Below are positions 55,501 to 64,000 of a stretch of DNA of 64,000 bases, piece after piece (positions within the stretch are counted from its first letter, which is position 1; every line of letters begins with the position of its first letter). A program made the translations under genes and the position numbers. The stretch is from Paragordius varius (taxonomy: Eukaryota > Nematomorpha), in the NCBI GenBank assembly GCA_964247055.1, contig OZ176054.1, positions 10,168,001-10,232,000 on the forward strand, read 5' to 3'. The notes under the pieces were generated by a model. The model did no database searches. It was not told where the DNA came from and saw nothing but the letters and a program-made list of their open reading frames with translations.

Positions 55501-56312
55501 TACCGGTATTGCAAATTGCCCAATTATAGTGTCAAACAAGCAACCATTCAAATGCATACTGTAAAATTAAGTAGGGAAAATGCATTTTTAAGCAGGGGTG
55601 TTCAACACACATGGCTTAGCGGGCCGTATTTTCGACTCAACCAAACAAGCAGACTTTTAAATATATATGAGGAAAGTCGTAAATCTTTTATTTAGTTTTA
55701 AACGAAAACTGTTTAGCAAACAACACACTATAATAATTTTTTCCATTTCGCTGCCAATCGAATAGACTTATTTACAAATTTTCTTTGAGAATTATCAAGT
55801 TCGTTAAAATCACATATTTTTGCAAATTCGAGGGCCGCACATAAATTCTTGGCACCCCCTGATCTAAAGTCTATAATATATTTCATAAACTTTATATTTA
55901 TATTTATATACCATGTGCACTTCTATAGTGTCGATGAATACTTCAAGTTTCTTGAACATTTAGGGTTAGCCTTTAAACATTTCATATTGGCCCTTTAACA
56001 TTTTAATGTTTATAACTTTTATTGATCAAACCATGTAACATTCATTATCCTATGATATTTATATCTTATTTATCCTAAACTATTAAAAGATTAACAACTT
56101 TTTTCATTCAAAAACCGTATCTCTTTAATATTTGTTAAAAAATATTTTTTTAATATAACTACGGTTTTTAACTAAAAAGTATATAAGTTTTGTGGGTTAT
56201 AGATTATAATTTTAGTTAAAAAACATTTTGATTAAAATATTGATGAATTGGAGAAAATTAGTTAAAAACAAAAAAGTTTTTAGTTGAAAAAATGTTAATT
56301 TTATTAAAATAC

Positions 56313-56363
<51 letters not shown>

Positions 56364-58819
56364 GTGCAAAAATTATGGTTATACACAAACTTTCAAAAAA
56401 TAAAGAACTTCAAGTCGTTAGAACTTGAAGTGTTCAACACTAACTCGAAGTGTTTAAGGACCAACTTAAAAGTTCAAGGAGCAACAACCTGAAGTATTCA
56501 TGGACATTCAAATGCAAATTGTAAATATAAACCATAAAATTTGTTAGAGTTATCCTTTTCTTGCCAAATATGTTAAAAACAACCAAGCCATTTTTGTCAG
56601 ATACTGGAGACAATTCATATTCTAATATTAAATTCTTTGTATTTTCCCCATCTTCGATCCACATTTCATAACTCTGAATTCCATAGATTGATGATTTACG
56701 ATCAAAGCAGTTACTTTCCTCCAAAACTGAATATTGTAATATAATGTAAAATTAGTTAGTTTATAATAAATGTAATCGAAATATTTGAGTTTGGTGCATC
56801 CTCTTTATGTAAATCATATCTAGTTAAAAATGAGTGTAAATTCAACCTATATATCTTAGAGAATATGTTAACATAATAAAATTTTTCAATAGCATAATAC
56901 TTGTTTTTACTCGCGATCTTATTAGGTGACGAAAATTTAAGATTCTTAAAAAAATATATATTGAAAAAATCAGAAACCGTTGTAAAACCGTAACAACCAT
57001 TAGCCTAATGTGACCAGATAGGCTGTTTTTTGCAGTACAGTACTGGGTTTTCAGAAAAAAACTGCGCCCTTACTGCGCCCACTTTTGTACTTTTTGAAAT
57101 TAAAATTTTTTTTATAAATATATATTAATTACCTTTTATTTATTTAAAAAAAAATTATTTTAGATTCAATATAGCCCTGCGTAAAAATAACCATAATTTG
57201 TAGAGAATCGGTTCATTTTGCTGTAAAAAACTAGGATTGACCTATTTTAAATTGGTTGATATTTTATTTTCTGCTACATAAAACTTAGGATTGCAGCCTT
57301 TCACGCAGTGGCGAAACTATAAATCTCGAACTCCACACCATAAGATTCTGGCTAATGGCTCTTTCACTCAGGGCTTCAGCAAAAAGAGGTGCCTCAAAAT
57401 TTAAAATTAACAAAATTAATATATGATATTGTAATAAATGTTTGATTAAGTTTAGAAAGGTAATTTTGTTATAATTATCAAACGGAAAATTATATAGAAA
57501 ATTGTTATTCCCGTAACATAATGTATAAAATTTATTATTTATGGCATATGATTTCGAAATAACCTTTTCGAATATTAAGAGTTTTTACGTTTTCTATTCT
57601 TATTAGGTGGGAGGTATAATATTACTTAATTTTTTTCCTAAACTTTAATTTTTATTAGTTTTCATATTTTTTTGCATAAACAAATTTGAGATATTTTGTT
57701 GAAGCGTACTTCTAACGATTTTAAAGCGTTGGAAACGGTATAACGCTTTAAGATATAATAAATCCCTTTTTCTAAATAATTCGATGATGTTGAACATTAC
57801 TATAGGTTCAGAATTTTAATTTAAAAGTTTGTTTGCTTGAAAATTTTGGTGAATTTTTGTAAAAAAAACACAATATATATTTAACATAAATTTGAAAACG
57901 AACTAATATTTTAGTCAAATTTTTGATTAATTAACATTTTCGAATTACATATAATTTTATAACATCTCAACCGTTTATATCGTTTCCATCATGGTCAAAA
58001 TAATAATACGCTTTACAAAATTTTGCTAAAAAATGAAAGTGTGATTTTTAAAAATTATATTTAGTTGATATCAAAATTTAGTATATTTAAAATTATTGCA
58101 CAATGTCGGAATTTGTGTTTATTTTAAGAAAACAGTCCATTTTAAAAGAGTCCACATGTAAATTAGCTTTCACCACCAAAAAATATTTGAAAAAATTGGG
58201 CACCTTTTGCAATTTTAAACGGAGCACCTACCACAAAAGTACCTTTCTCTAATAACTCGTAAAGGTTAAAACAAAAAGCTCCATAATAATCCTGATATTT
58301 TCCTATCAGAATATATATATTTCATCAGGATGTTTTGTGGAAACTGTGCAATATACCACATGATGGTCCAAAAACAGGCAAACTATGTTTAAATCTGCGT
58401 CTAAATTCAAAATATCTGGTCACATTAGCTTGTCTATGTTTTTTTTAAATAGATCTAGATTCTGTCTATTTAAACGGAAATTAGTCATGTTTTGGGGGCG
58501 CAATAAAAGATTAAATAATAACTTAAATTTGTCAATATACCTGAATTTGGTACATCAATTTTGATAGAAATACAATCATCGTTTTGTGATAAGATAGTTG
58601 ATGTCATATTGATATCATGAAAATACATCTCATTTCCAGTATCTTATTATTTATATTACTATGATTTACTGTTATAAGGCTCTAGTGTCGTACCTTTTAA
58701 ATGATTACAATAAAAATTACCTCCTCCGATGTGTGAGGAGTTTAATGGAACTTGGATAATAAAACTAGTGCCTTGGAATTTTAAGTAAAATATTTACCAA
58801 TATTCGTCCCTGTATATAG

Positions 58820-58854
<35 letters not shown>

Positions 58855-61800
58855 GGAAATTAATTTTGGAATATAATTAATTAATTGGAAAATATGTAGC
58901 GGAATCGTGAATAGATACTTTCTGTATTAAGAATCGACACATTTTGGTTAGTATCTAATGAAACAAAAAATTAGTTGGGTATAGTAACTGAAAATATTGT
59001 AATTTAGCGATGCCAATTTAGGAGTAATAACTCTTTATAATGAGAAAAAATGTTTTTTAGTATAAAAGGGTTTTCGAACAAAACTTTCCTATAATAGATT
59101 GTTATATCAAATTTATTGGATAGTTTCGGTCAGAATAATTTTTTGGCAGAAAAACGTACTCCTCGGGATATAATTTTAATTAATCCTATAACTGACTTTT
59201 TAAGGAGATATAAACTATAATCACCTGGAATAGATAATCCTTTTGATTCCACGAGGCCTCCAATTAAACCTGAAAGTATAAATTTTGTATACCTCCAATT
59301 GCAGTCGCTAAAATACCTAAATTTTGATTTTTAATTAAAATTCAACCTCCAACTAAGAGCCCCTCTGCGTGTTTTAATTAAAAAAATGTTAAAAATAGAT
59401 GTTACCTTTTCCAACTATAGAAATTTATCAAAACAAGATTAACATTTAACTTATAATTATTTTCATATATAATTAAATATCATACTGAGGGCTAATTTTG
59501 CTAAATATAATATTATATATATATTATATAGGTTGGATAATCATATAATTTAATCAAAATAGAAATTATTGTCAAAAAGTTGTTATTTTATTTTCGTTGG
59601 AGAGATTTTCCAGTAATAATACAAAAAATGGGTATCACATCACATATAAATAAAATAAACTAGTAAGGTTGTTTTTTAATTTTCGTTATAATGAAATTCA
59701 AATTTAATAAAACAATTTATATAACTAAGCCTTAATAACTTTCGACATTTATAATATAAATCGTCCACAAAGCAAAAAATTTATATTTGAATTAAAATTA
59801 AATTAAAGATATTTTATAGTAAAAATTTATATATGGGGATTTTAAATGAATTAACTGTTTTGTTTGCCAACTCTTGCTCATTAGCCTTCACTTTTTATTG
59901 TAAAAACATATGACTCTGTTCGATTTCCTCAGAGGTAGAAAGAAAAACACGTCGTAAAAGTTATAGCTATCATTTATATTTTAAAATAAGCTTTAAAATT
60001 AAAATAATTTGTAAATTTGATAAAACATCATGTATGAAATACACTGATGCTTTAATTAGATTTTATCGGATGACAAATTCAATATACATATTTTTTAAAT
60101 TATAATAGAATATTGATTTTATATGATTTTCACACTTTAGCCGCGTGAATTATTAAATGTAGCATATTATAAATCTTAATTTATGTATTTTAATTTAATC
60201 CATTGATATGAGATAAAAAATTAAAAATTGACTTTTTAAAGTTTATTTTTCTTATGTAAAACGTGATCCCAATATTGGGTTATGAAACCAAGTAAGTTTC
60301 TCTAACCAAAAATTATAACAACCCTAAATTTGGCATGCTATTTATTATGTATATATATTATACCTTTTAAGGCGGATAAAAGAGTAGTCTTAACAGCATT
60401 TGGAATTTTTGGAAGCGATTTCGGTACTAAATAAAATAATTATTCTCTAGATATTTTGCTTAAACAATTTATTGCCACCGAATAATACACTAACTGTTTG
60501 CAATTATTGCATTCACACTAATTGTTTCTCTAATGGCAAAAACAAAATTAAATTTAAAAATATCAAGTTAAAGATCAAACATATTATGAAGATTATTGGC
60601 CTACCATTGCGATTTCAAGTAATAGTATTTCCCATTAAGCAATCATAACTCACAGTTACGCGCGTTGATTATATACTAATTAGTGCACAGAGACGAAACG
60701 CGTCTCGCACTATGACACGCGATAAACTGTCCGTAAAATGTGTGGTTTCATATAGTAACCTTTTGCTGGATAGAATGTATTATTACTTTATATTCCAATG
60801 GTAGGCCAAGAAAATTAATTTCCAATTTGCAGAAAAAAATGTGAATTTGTAATCAAGTTAAGTTGGGAAAATATATTTGAATTATCCAGGCTTTTGTTTA
60901 TCATAATTATGATGCATGAATATACCATTTACAATTCAAATCCCTTAAACAATTCAAATTCACCCTCGAACAATTCAAATTCACCCTCGGACATTCAAAT
61001 CAAGAAAATTATGTTTTTTCGGGATAATAAAACTCTACATTAATATAAAATATATTTTTACGACATAGTTTATTGTTTTTTTCAGCAAAATAACAATTTT
61101 AAACAGAATTTCATTTTTTTTGAAAATACATAATTTATTTTAAGGTGAATTTAAATTGTTCGAGGGTGAATTGGATCTGTAAATGTATAACATTGGGGGA
61201 CTCAAAAAATATAATTAAATAAAACGAAAAGTAATTAAATGTTTATGGGATAAATGAGCTCGCCATAAAGAATAATATGTCTTCGGAATAGTATTTTTAC
61301 CATCTTTGTAGTTAAAAAAATTAAATAACTTTAAATAAAATTTTTCAAGGTTCGAAAACTTTAATCTTTTAGAATTTCCATAAATAAAAAGCTAAATAGT
61401 TACGATTGTTTAATATCGATTGCGAATACAAGATATATTAGCTAAATTAAAAATGTTTAAGGATTTTAAACATAAAAATTGAAATGCCAAGGTGTACATA
61501 TGATATATCGAAGGTAGAGTCTTTCGATGGGTACAAAAAACAAGTTTGTATAAATTTTTTTAAATAAATAACTACATTTCAAAAAAAATGGGATAATATA
61601 AAATTATTATATTTAATAAATGTATGGGAACTATATATATATTAAATATGCCTTTTTAGATATACCCGTTTGGAACAAAATAATTCCGAATTTGCATTTC
61701 ACTTCTCATTTATAATATTTAAATTAACTTAAGTAATATATACCTATGTTATTTCGCTTGATAAATCAATTACAAATATTTTTTGTTTCTTTTGGTCGAT

Positions 61801-62263
61801 ATGAAAAACTTTTGCAGCCTAATATTGAGAGCGAAGTAGTAACAATCAATGGTCAATATATTTCTTTACGTAGCTATATTAAATTAAATGCTTGGAAAAA
61901 ACCTTTCTTGTTTTTTATCGAGGTCATAATTTTAAAAATTAGTTAAAAATATTGATGATATAATCACAGCGAGTATTTACTTGGGTTTCTTCCATTCCAT
62001 CTATTCTCCCTTCCATTGTATTTAGCTTTATTTAAAACAAATCAATATTGAGAATTATCAACCATAAAATATAAATAAATATATTTACGCGGCTTCGGTG
62101 GTTTAATGTGTTTATCCTTTCTTCTGTTTTTTGAGCCCTGTTTGTTATCTACATATTCATATTACGTCCGTCAATAAAAGTGATAATTTATATTTAGATA
62201 TTTGTAAAAAAATACCCTCTTCCTTAAGAACGTTTTCATTAGGTTGATTTTCCGAAATTTTAA
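52583..62263 (-). CDS. Predicted micro-exon gene with C-terminal FN3-like domains
   Basis: A multi-exon host gene inferred from splice signals and phase continuity, about 324 codons over eleven exons in the window, 5' end not found. Seven upstream exons measure 48, 60, 45, 63, 36, 45 and 102 bp. All are multiples of three, and all begin with two bases and end with one base of a split codon. The 5' part encodes a hydrophilic Lys/Pro/Asn-rich segment. The 3' part reads as two fibronectin-III-like domains: the first contains SYEMWIEDGE and then FIVENLEPGDYSIMIQTTFG, the second contains FIYELNGITFEEDEYFLVYK. Paired Cys residues suggest an extracellular protein, but no signal peptide or membrane segment is visible. 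Phase-1 introns are usual for extracellular modules. Several junctions were chosen partly by phase, so single exon ends may be wrong. All transposons found in this interval lie in its introns. Confidence 0.6.
52634..52759 (-). CDS. FN3-like gene, terminal exon
   Basis: Acceptor ATTATTGTTTAG then 42 codons to TGA at 52634-52636. The peptide starts DGNCFIYELNG and includes EEDEYFLVYKPK, the E-F strand pattern of an FN3-type fold. It joins the previous exon in phase 0. Confidence 0.65.
   Translation of the reverse strand, partial: DGNCFIYELNGITFEEDEYFLVYKPKPNIGLTYGKLAFSFM
52994..53130 (-). CDS. FN3-like gene, penultimate exon
   Basis: Ends at a strong donor (GTAAGT, 52988-52993) after LMEAAIKVKR. 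Contains INNDTLKICTKFLELSP and NIYNLFIESK. An acceptor at 53152-53153 would create a TAA with the upstream exon, so the AG at 53131-53132 is preferred. An unseen extra exon in the 1.7 kb intron is the alternative. The frame is open to about 53219. Confidence 0.6.
53413..53432. repeat. Short TA microsatellite
   Basis: Imperfect (TA)n in the intron between the FN3-like exons. Confidence 0.7.
53747..54156. mobile_element. hAT-like MITE, 410 bp
   Basis: Terminal inverted repeats CAGTGGCGTACCGA and CAGGGGCGTACCGA (one mismatch) flanked by an imperfect 8-bp target duplication, CCTATATG and CCTAAATG. CAG termini with an 8-bp duplication fit the hAT superfamily. It is GC-rich at both ends, contains GGCGCCCGGGGCAT near each end and a run of 24 C at 53798-53821. 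It has no coding capacity and lies in an intron of the FN3-like gene. Confidence 0.85.
53798..53821. repeat. Homopolymer run of 24 C
   Basis: Uninterrupted C-run followed by T and six more C, inside the hAT-like MITE. Strongly exceptional in this AT-rich window and a likely assembly or slippage weak point. Confidence 0.9.
54817..54934 (-). CDS. FN3-like gene exon with LEPGDYS motif
   Basis: 118 bp between acceptor TTTGCACATCATTAG and donor GTAAGT. It encodes STFIVENLEPGDYSIMIQTT and FGREKDISRQ, a good match to the E, F and G strands of a fibronectin-III domain (the L-x-P-G-x-Y signature). This is the clearest domain evidence in the gene. Confidence 0.75.
55593..55861. mobile_element. hAT-like MITE, 269 bp, diverged
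   Basis: Ends CAGGGGTGTTCAACAC and, inverted, CAGGGGGTGCCAAG, with GCGGGCCG and CGAGGGCCGC inside. These are familiar hAT end patterns. The flanking 8 bases match at only five positions, so the copy is old or the duplication is coincidental. Intronic. Confidence 0.65.
56319..56361. repeat. (TA)n microsatellite
   Basis: About 20 TA units in an intron of the FN3-like gene. Confidence 0.95.
56533..56726 (-). CDS. FN3-like gene exon, 194 bp
   Basis: Acceptor TTACAATATTCAG, then LEESNCFDRKSS, YGIQSYEMWIEDGENT and LEYELSPVSDKNG. The reading frame is entered with two bases, matching the single base left by the exon at 58541. The donor chosen is ATG|GTTTAT, which is weak, and the exact 3' end is uncertain. 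Confidence 0.65.
57005..58428. mobile_element. 1.42-kb element with 16-bp terminal inverted repeats
   Basis: CTAATGTGACCAGATA at 57005-57020 is perfectly inverted at 58413-58428. Weaker inverted similarity continues inwards (GCGCCC/GGGCACC and TTTTGTAC/GTACTTTTGTGG). No transposase frame is visible. If the innermost TA of each end is the duplicated target, the Tc1/mariner group would fit, but the superfamily is unresolved. Lies entirely within the intron between the exons at 58541 and 56726. Confidence 0.7.
58541..58642 (-). CDS. FN3-like gene exon, 102 bp
   Basis: Encodes GNEMYFHDINMTST and QNDDCISIKIDVPNS, then donor CAG|GTATAT. It starts with two and ends with one base of a split codon. 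The acceptor AATAATAAG lacks a clear pyrimidine tract. It is probably the first strands of the FN3-like domain. Confidence 0.6.
58821..58852. repeat. (TA)n microsatellite
   Basis: About 14 TA units with one ATAC interruption upstream. Confidence 0.9.
59225..59269 (-). CDS. Micro-exon, 45 bp
   Basis: Acceptor TTATACTTTCAG, donor CCAG|GTGATT. Encodes LIGGLVESKGLSIP, phase-1 symmetric. The split codon with the next exon gives Asp. Confidence 0.6.
59892..59927 (-). CDS. Micro-exon, 36 bp
   Basis: Strong acceptor TTTTTCTTTCTACCTCTGAG, encodes NRTESYVFTIK, donor A|GTGAAG. Phase-1 symmetric. Confidence 0.55.
60364..60426 (-). CDS. Micro-exon, 63 bp
   Basis: Acceptor TTATTTTATTTAG, donor AAAAG|GTATAA. 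Encodes PKSLPKIPNAVKTTLLSALK. Phase-1 symmetric with a Gly split codon to the next exon. Confidence 0.65.
60596..60809. mobile_element. MITE, 214 bp, with 8-bp target duplication
   Basis: Ends TTGGCCTACCATTG at both termini, with the similarity continuing imperfectly for about 20 more bases (AAGTAATA shared). Flanks GAAGATTA and GAAAATTA match at seven of eight. The centre holds the self-complementary GAGACGAAACGCGTCTC. An 8-bp duplication suits hAT, P or Mutator-like groups. Intronic. Confidence 0.75.
60919..61190. repeat. Fold-back repeat with 20-bp tandem units
   Basis: Left side has three units of CAATTCAAATTCACCCTCG-type sequence (60930-60997). The right side (61143-61187) holds the inverted sequence, with GTTCGAGGGTGAATT and a CATTTACA end mirrored at 60924. 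It could be a small MITE or a transcribed hairpin. No clear target duplication. Confidence 0.65.
61981..62025 (-). CDS. Micro-exon, 45 bp
   Basis: Acceptor TTTTAAATAAAG, donor CAA|GTAAAT. Encodes KYNGRENRWNGRNP. It follows a 63-nt intron. Phase-1 symmetric. Confidence 0.6.
62089..62148 (-). CDS. Micro-exon, 60 bp, Lys/Pro-rich
   Basis: Acceptor GAATATGTAG, donor CGC|GTAAAT. Encodes NKQGSKNRRKDKHIKPPKP, strongly basic. Flanked by introns of 63 and 67 nt. Phase-1 symmetric. Confidence 0.65.
62216..62263 (-). CDS. Micro-exon, 48 bp, most upstream well-supported exon
   Basis: Excellent acceptor (TTTTATTTTTATTTATTAG), encodes KISENQPNENVLKEE, donor GAGG|GTATTT. Phase-1 symmetric. A possible exon before it is 62387-62417 (KHLPNATGEF, donor GTGAAT), which would enter in phase 0 and is less certain. 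Confidence 0.65.
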
Positions 62264-62417
62264 CTAATAAATAAAAATAAAATTAAATTGTACTCAAAAA
62301 TATTATAAGCGACTTCTATGACCGCCAAAATATTAACGATTAAACTTTTTTGAAGTTATTGCATAAAATGAGAATATATTATTCACAGAATTCTCCTGTT
62401 GCGTTTGGCAAATGTTT

Positions 62418-63854
62418 CTATAACCATTTTAATAACTTAATAAAAACTGTAAAAACGTTCACAATGCTCACGGTGGGTTTAAAATAAACGCATATTCTAA
62501 TAGAAAACATATCGAAATTCTCAAATTTTGGAGTTTGCGAGTTGAAGATTGAGATTTCCTTTTTTAATAATTCCTGTGTATCATATAAACTAGCTCACAT
62601 TAAAAATTAATTTTGATGGAGTCAAATGCTTTATTCATAAAACAAAAATTATAAAATTAATTTAAAAATATCCTCATTTTTGATTGTGGGCTCCCAAACT
62701 TTTACTTTTAAAATTTCCTAAAACACGTTACTTTTATTAATAATGTCCGAAATGTCTAGAAGAATTTTGTATTAATTTTTTACATCGTAGTATTATACCC
62801 CAGAGGCATAAATTAGAATATCATATTTTAAGTAATGAGCCAAATTCAAAAACATGCTTTCTTTGGCCTTTTGCAACTAAAATATTTAAAAATAAAAAAA
62901 TGTTCGCAAGCTTGTGACCGTTATTTCTTTTGGATTTTTAAGCTTCTTTGGTCTGGAAAATGAATGTATATTATGGTTAAAAATGTTAATATGTAACTTT
63001 GGAAAGCTATAATATTCTAACACTGAATTTTTGATGATAAATTTTAATATATGCTGTTTGCTTTAATCGTGTTTTTACGCTGTCCGAAAAATCCGGGACT
63101 ATAGAAGTCAATAAACTTTAAAAATTTTAGGCTTTTATTACGAAATATAAGAAAAGAGGGTATGACAATTATATTTTGATTATAAATTTCCAACAAATCG
63201 TTAACGACTTAGAGTTTCAGCATAGAAAACTCTCTTTTTTAAATGTACACGAATATAAAAATGTAATGAAGTGTTAAAACAAAATTTTTTGCCATCTGTT
63301 ATAAATTTCTTTTTTAAATAATTTGAAGAGCAATTAAGACGCTTATAATTAATGTTAGATCCTTTTTTAATTAAATACTTATACTTAAAGGCTAACAAAT
63401 CCCTTAATTAGTACTTAATTGTTAGAAATAGCCCATAATTATTAAAAGTTTCCAACATCGTTTCCATCATGTTACCATTAAATACGCTTCAAAAAAGCGC
63501 AATTTACAAAAAATTATAATGTCATGGATCCAGTATACAATTCAAAATTCTTATCCTCATACTCTGCCCGTGTGTCATCATTTTTAAAAACAACTATTTT
63601 TGCGGCGTCCAAAAAGGTGATATTTAAAAAGACCGTCTTTTTTTAAATAAATGTAAATACTTTTTTTTAATTACTTTATCATATGTATTATTTTTTGTTT
63701 TAAAGCCTCAACTCTTTTATGATACATGTAGTCTTTGCAATTTTACGATATGGAAATACCATTAAAGTGGATTGATAATGTCTAAAATAATAAGAGCTAT
63801 GAAATTACTACATTAAACTTAAATAAAAGTATATTTTCATTTGAATTGATTTAC
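62418..63854. other. Unassigned stretch, relics only
   Basis: AT-rich sequence with no exon I can support firmly. The minus strand at about 62582-62640 reads MNKAFDSIKI, resembling RT motif A of a decayed LINE. The minus strand near 63541-63600 gives KIVVFKNDDTRAEYEDKNF, coding-like but unplaced. An open stretch at 63183-63380 (minus) has an AG acceptor and Lys/Tyr/Cys-rich peptide without known homology. Any of these could be missing exons of the FN3-like gene. Confidence 0.35.
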
Positions 63855-63984
63855 TTCGTTTTTCATCAGGCTCCTCATCAGAAGAATCAGGGTCGGGATG
63901 TGGTCGTCTATCTCGATTAGATGGTCCTAAATTTTTTAATGCAAAATCTACCAGCCTCCTCTTCAGGGTTCGTACTTTCTGCTT
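63855..63984 (-). CDS. Hydrophilic coding exon candidate at window edge (partial gene)
   Basis: The minus strand ends at donor CGAA|GTAAAT (63849-63854) after a clearly protein-like acidic/basic segment that includes GPSNRDRRPHPDPDSSDEEP. Upstream, the same frame reads KRRLVDFALKNL back to a stop at 63985-63987. In a second frame the sequence reads EVSEIEAESTNPEEEA from the window edge. The base left over at the donor fits the phase-1 pattern of the micro-exon gene downstream, so this may be its 5' part. A transposase N-terminus is an alternative. No domain recognised. Confidence 0.5.
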
Positions 63985-64000
63985 CTATTTCAGACACTTC

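Noticed and set aside
55393-55695. 100-codon plus-strand open frame
   Set aside because: It runs into the hAT-like MITE at 55593 and lies in an intron of the minus-strand gene; no motif or splice context supports it.
61746-61946. 66-codon plus-strand open frame with a protein-like middle (NIESEVVTINGQYISLRSY)
   Set aside because: Composition is somewhat coding-like, but there is no domain or matching exon nearby and it lies in an intron on the opposite strand. Left unresolved rather than called.

Overview
The window is very AT-rich animal nuclear DNA. It has spliceosomal introns, a Penelope-like retroelement, an RTE-type LINE, hAT-type small transposons and a large satellite array. No rRNA, tRNA, CRISPR or bacterial operon structure was seen. 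The LINE and Penelope proteins look like those of invertebrates. The species cannot be fixed from the sequence; an AT-rich insect or flatworm would both fit.

Layout: (1) 1-27720, satellite array 1, built of monomers of about 80 bp in which one strand is almost free of G. It is organised into higher-order repeats of several sizes (about 3.27, 2.42 and 2.74 kb). (2) 27721-31672, two Penelope-like element (PLE) copies head to head: a long minus-strand copy with reverse transcriptase and a GIY-YIG region, and a 5'-truncated plus-strand copy. Each PLE terminal repeat carries a hammerhead-ribozyme-like motif. (3) 31673-41297, satellite array 2 in the opposite orientation, with a 4.27 kb tandem duplication. 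Arrays 1 and 2 plus the PLE 3' halves form one large inverted repeat centred on the PLE. (4) 41298-44598, an RTE-type LINE with endonuclease and reverse transcriptase, broken by one frameshift and one stop. (5) 44599-50165, satellite array 3, again in the array 1 orientation and increasingly diverged towards its right edge. (6) 50373-52480, an element with long inverted arms that has been split by a second, older LINE fragment.

(7) 52583-62263, minus strand: a host gene inferred here from splice sites and reading-phase continuity. It ends in two fibronectin-III-like domains. Its 5' part is a run of seven small exons (36-102 bp), each a multiple of three and each bounded by phase-1 introns, giving a micro-exon layout. 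Its introns hold two hAT-like MITEs, a 1.42 kb element with 16-bp terminal repeats, a 214-bp MITE with an imperfect 8-bp target duplication, and a fold-back repeat. (8) 62418-64000, mostly unassigned, with a hydrophilic coding exon candidate near the right edge that may be the upstream part of the same gene.

The most interesting items are the micro-exon gene and the satellite/PLE palindrome. Short open frames inside the satellite are a by-product of its composition and are not genes.
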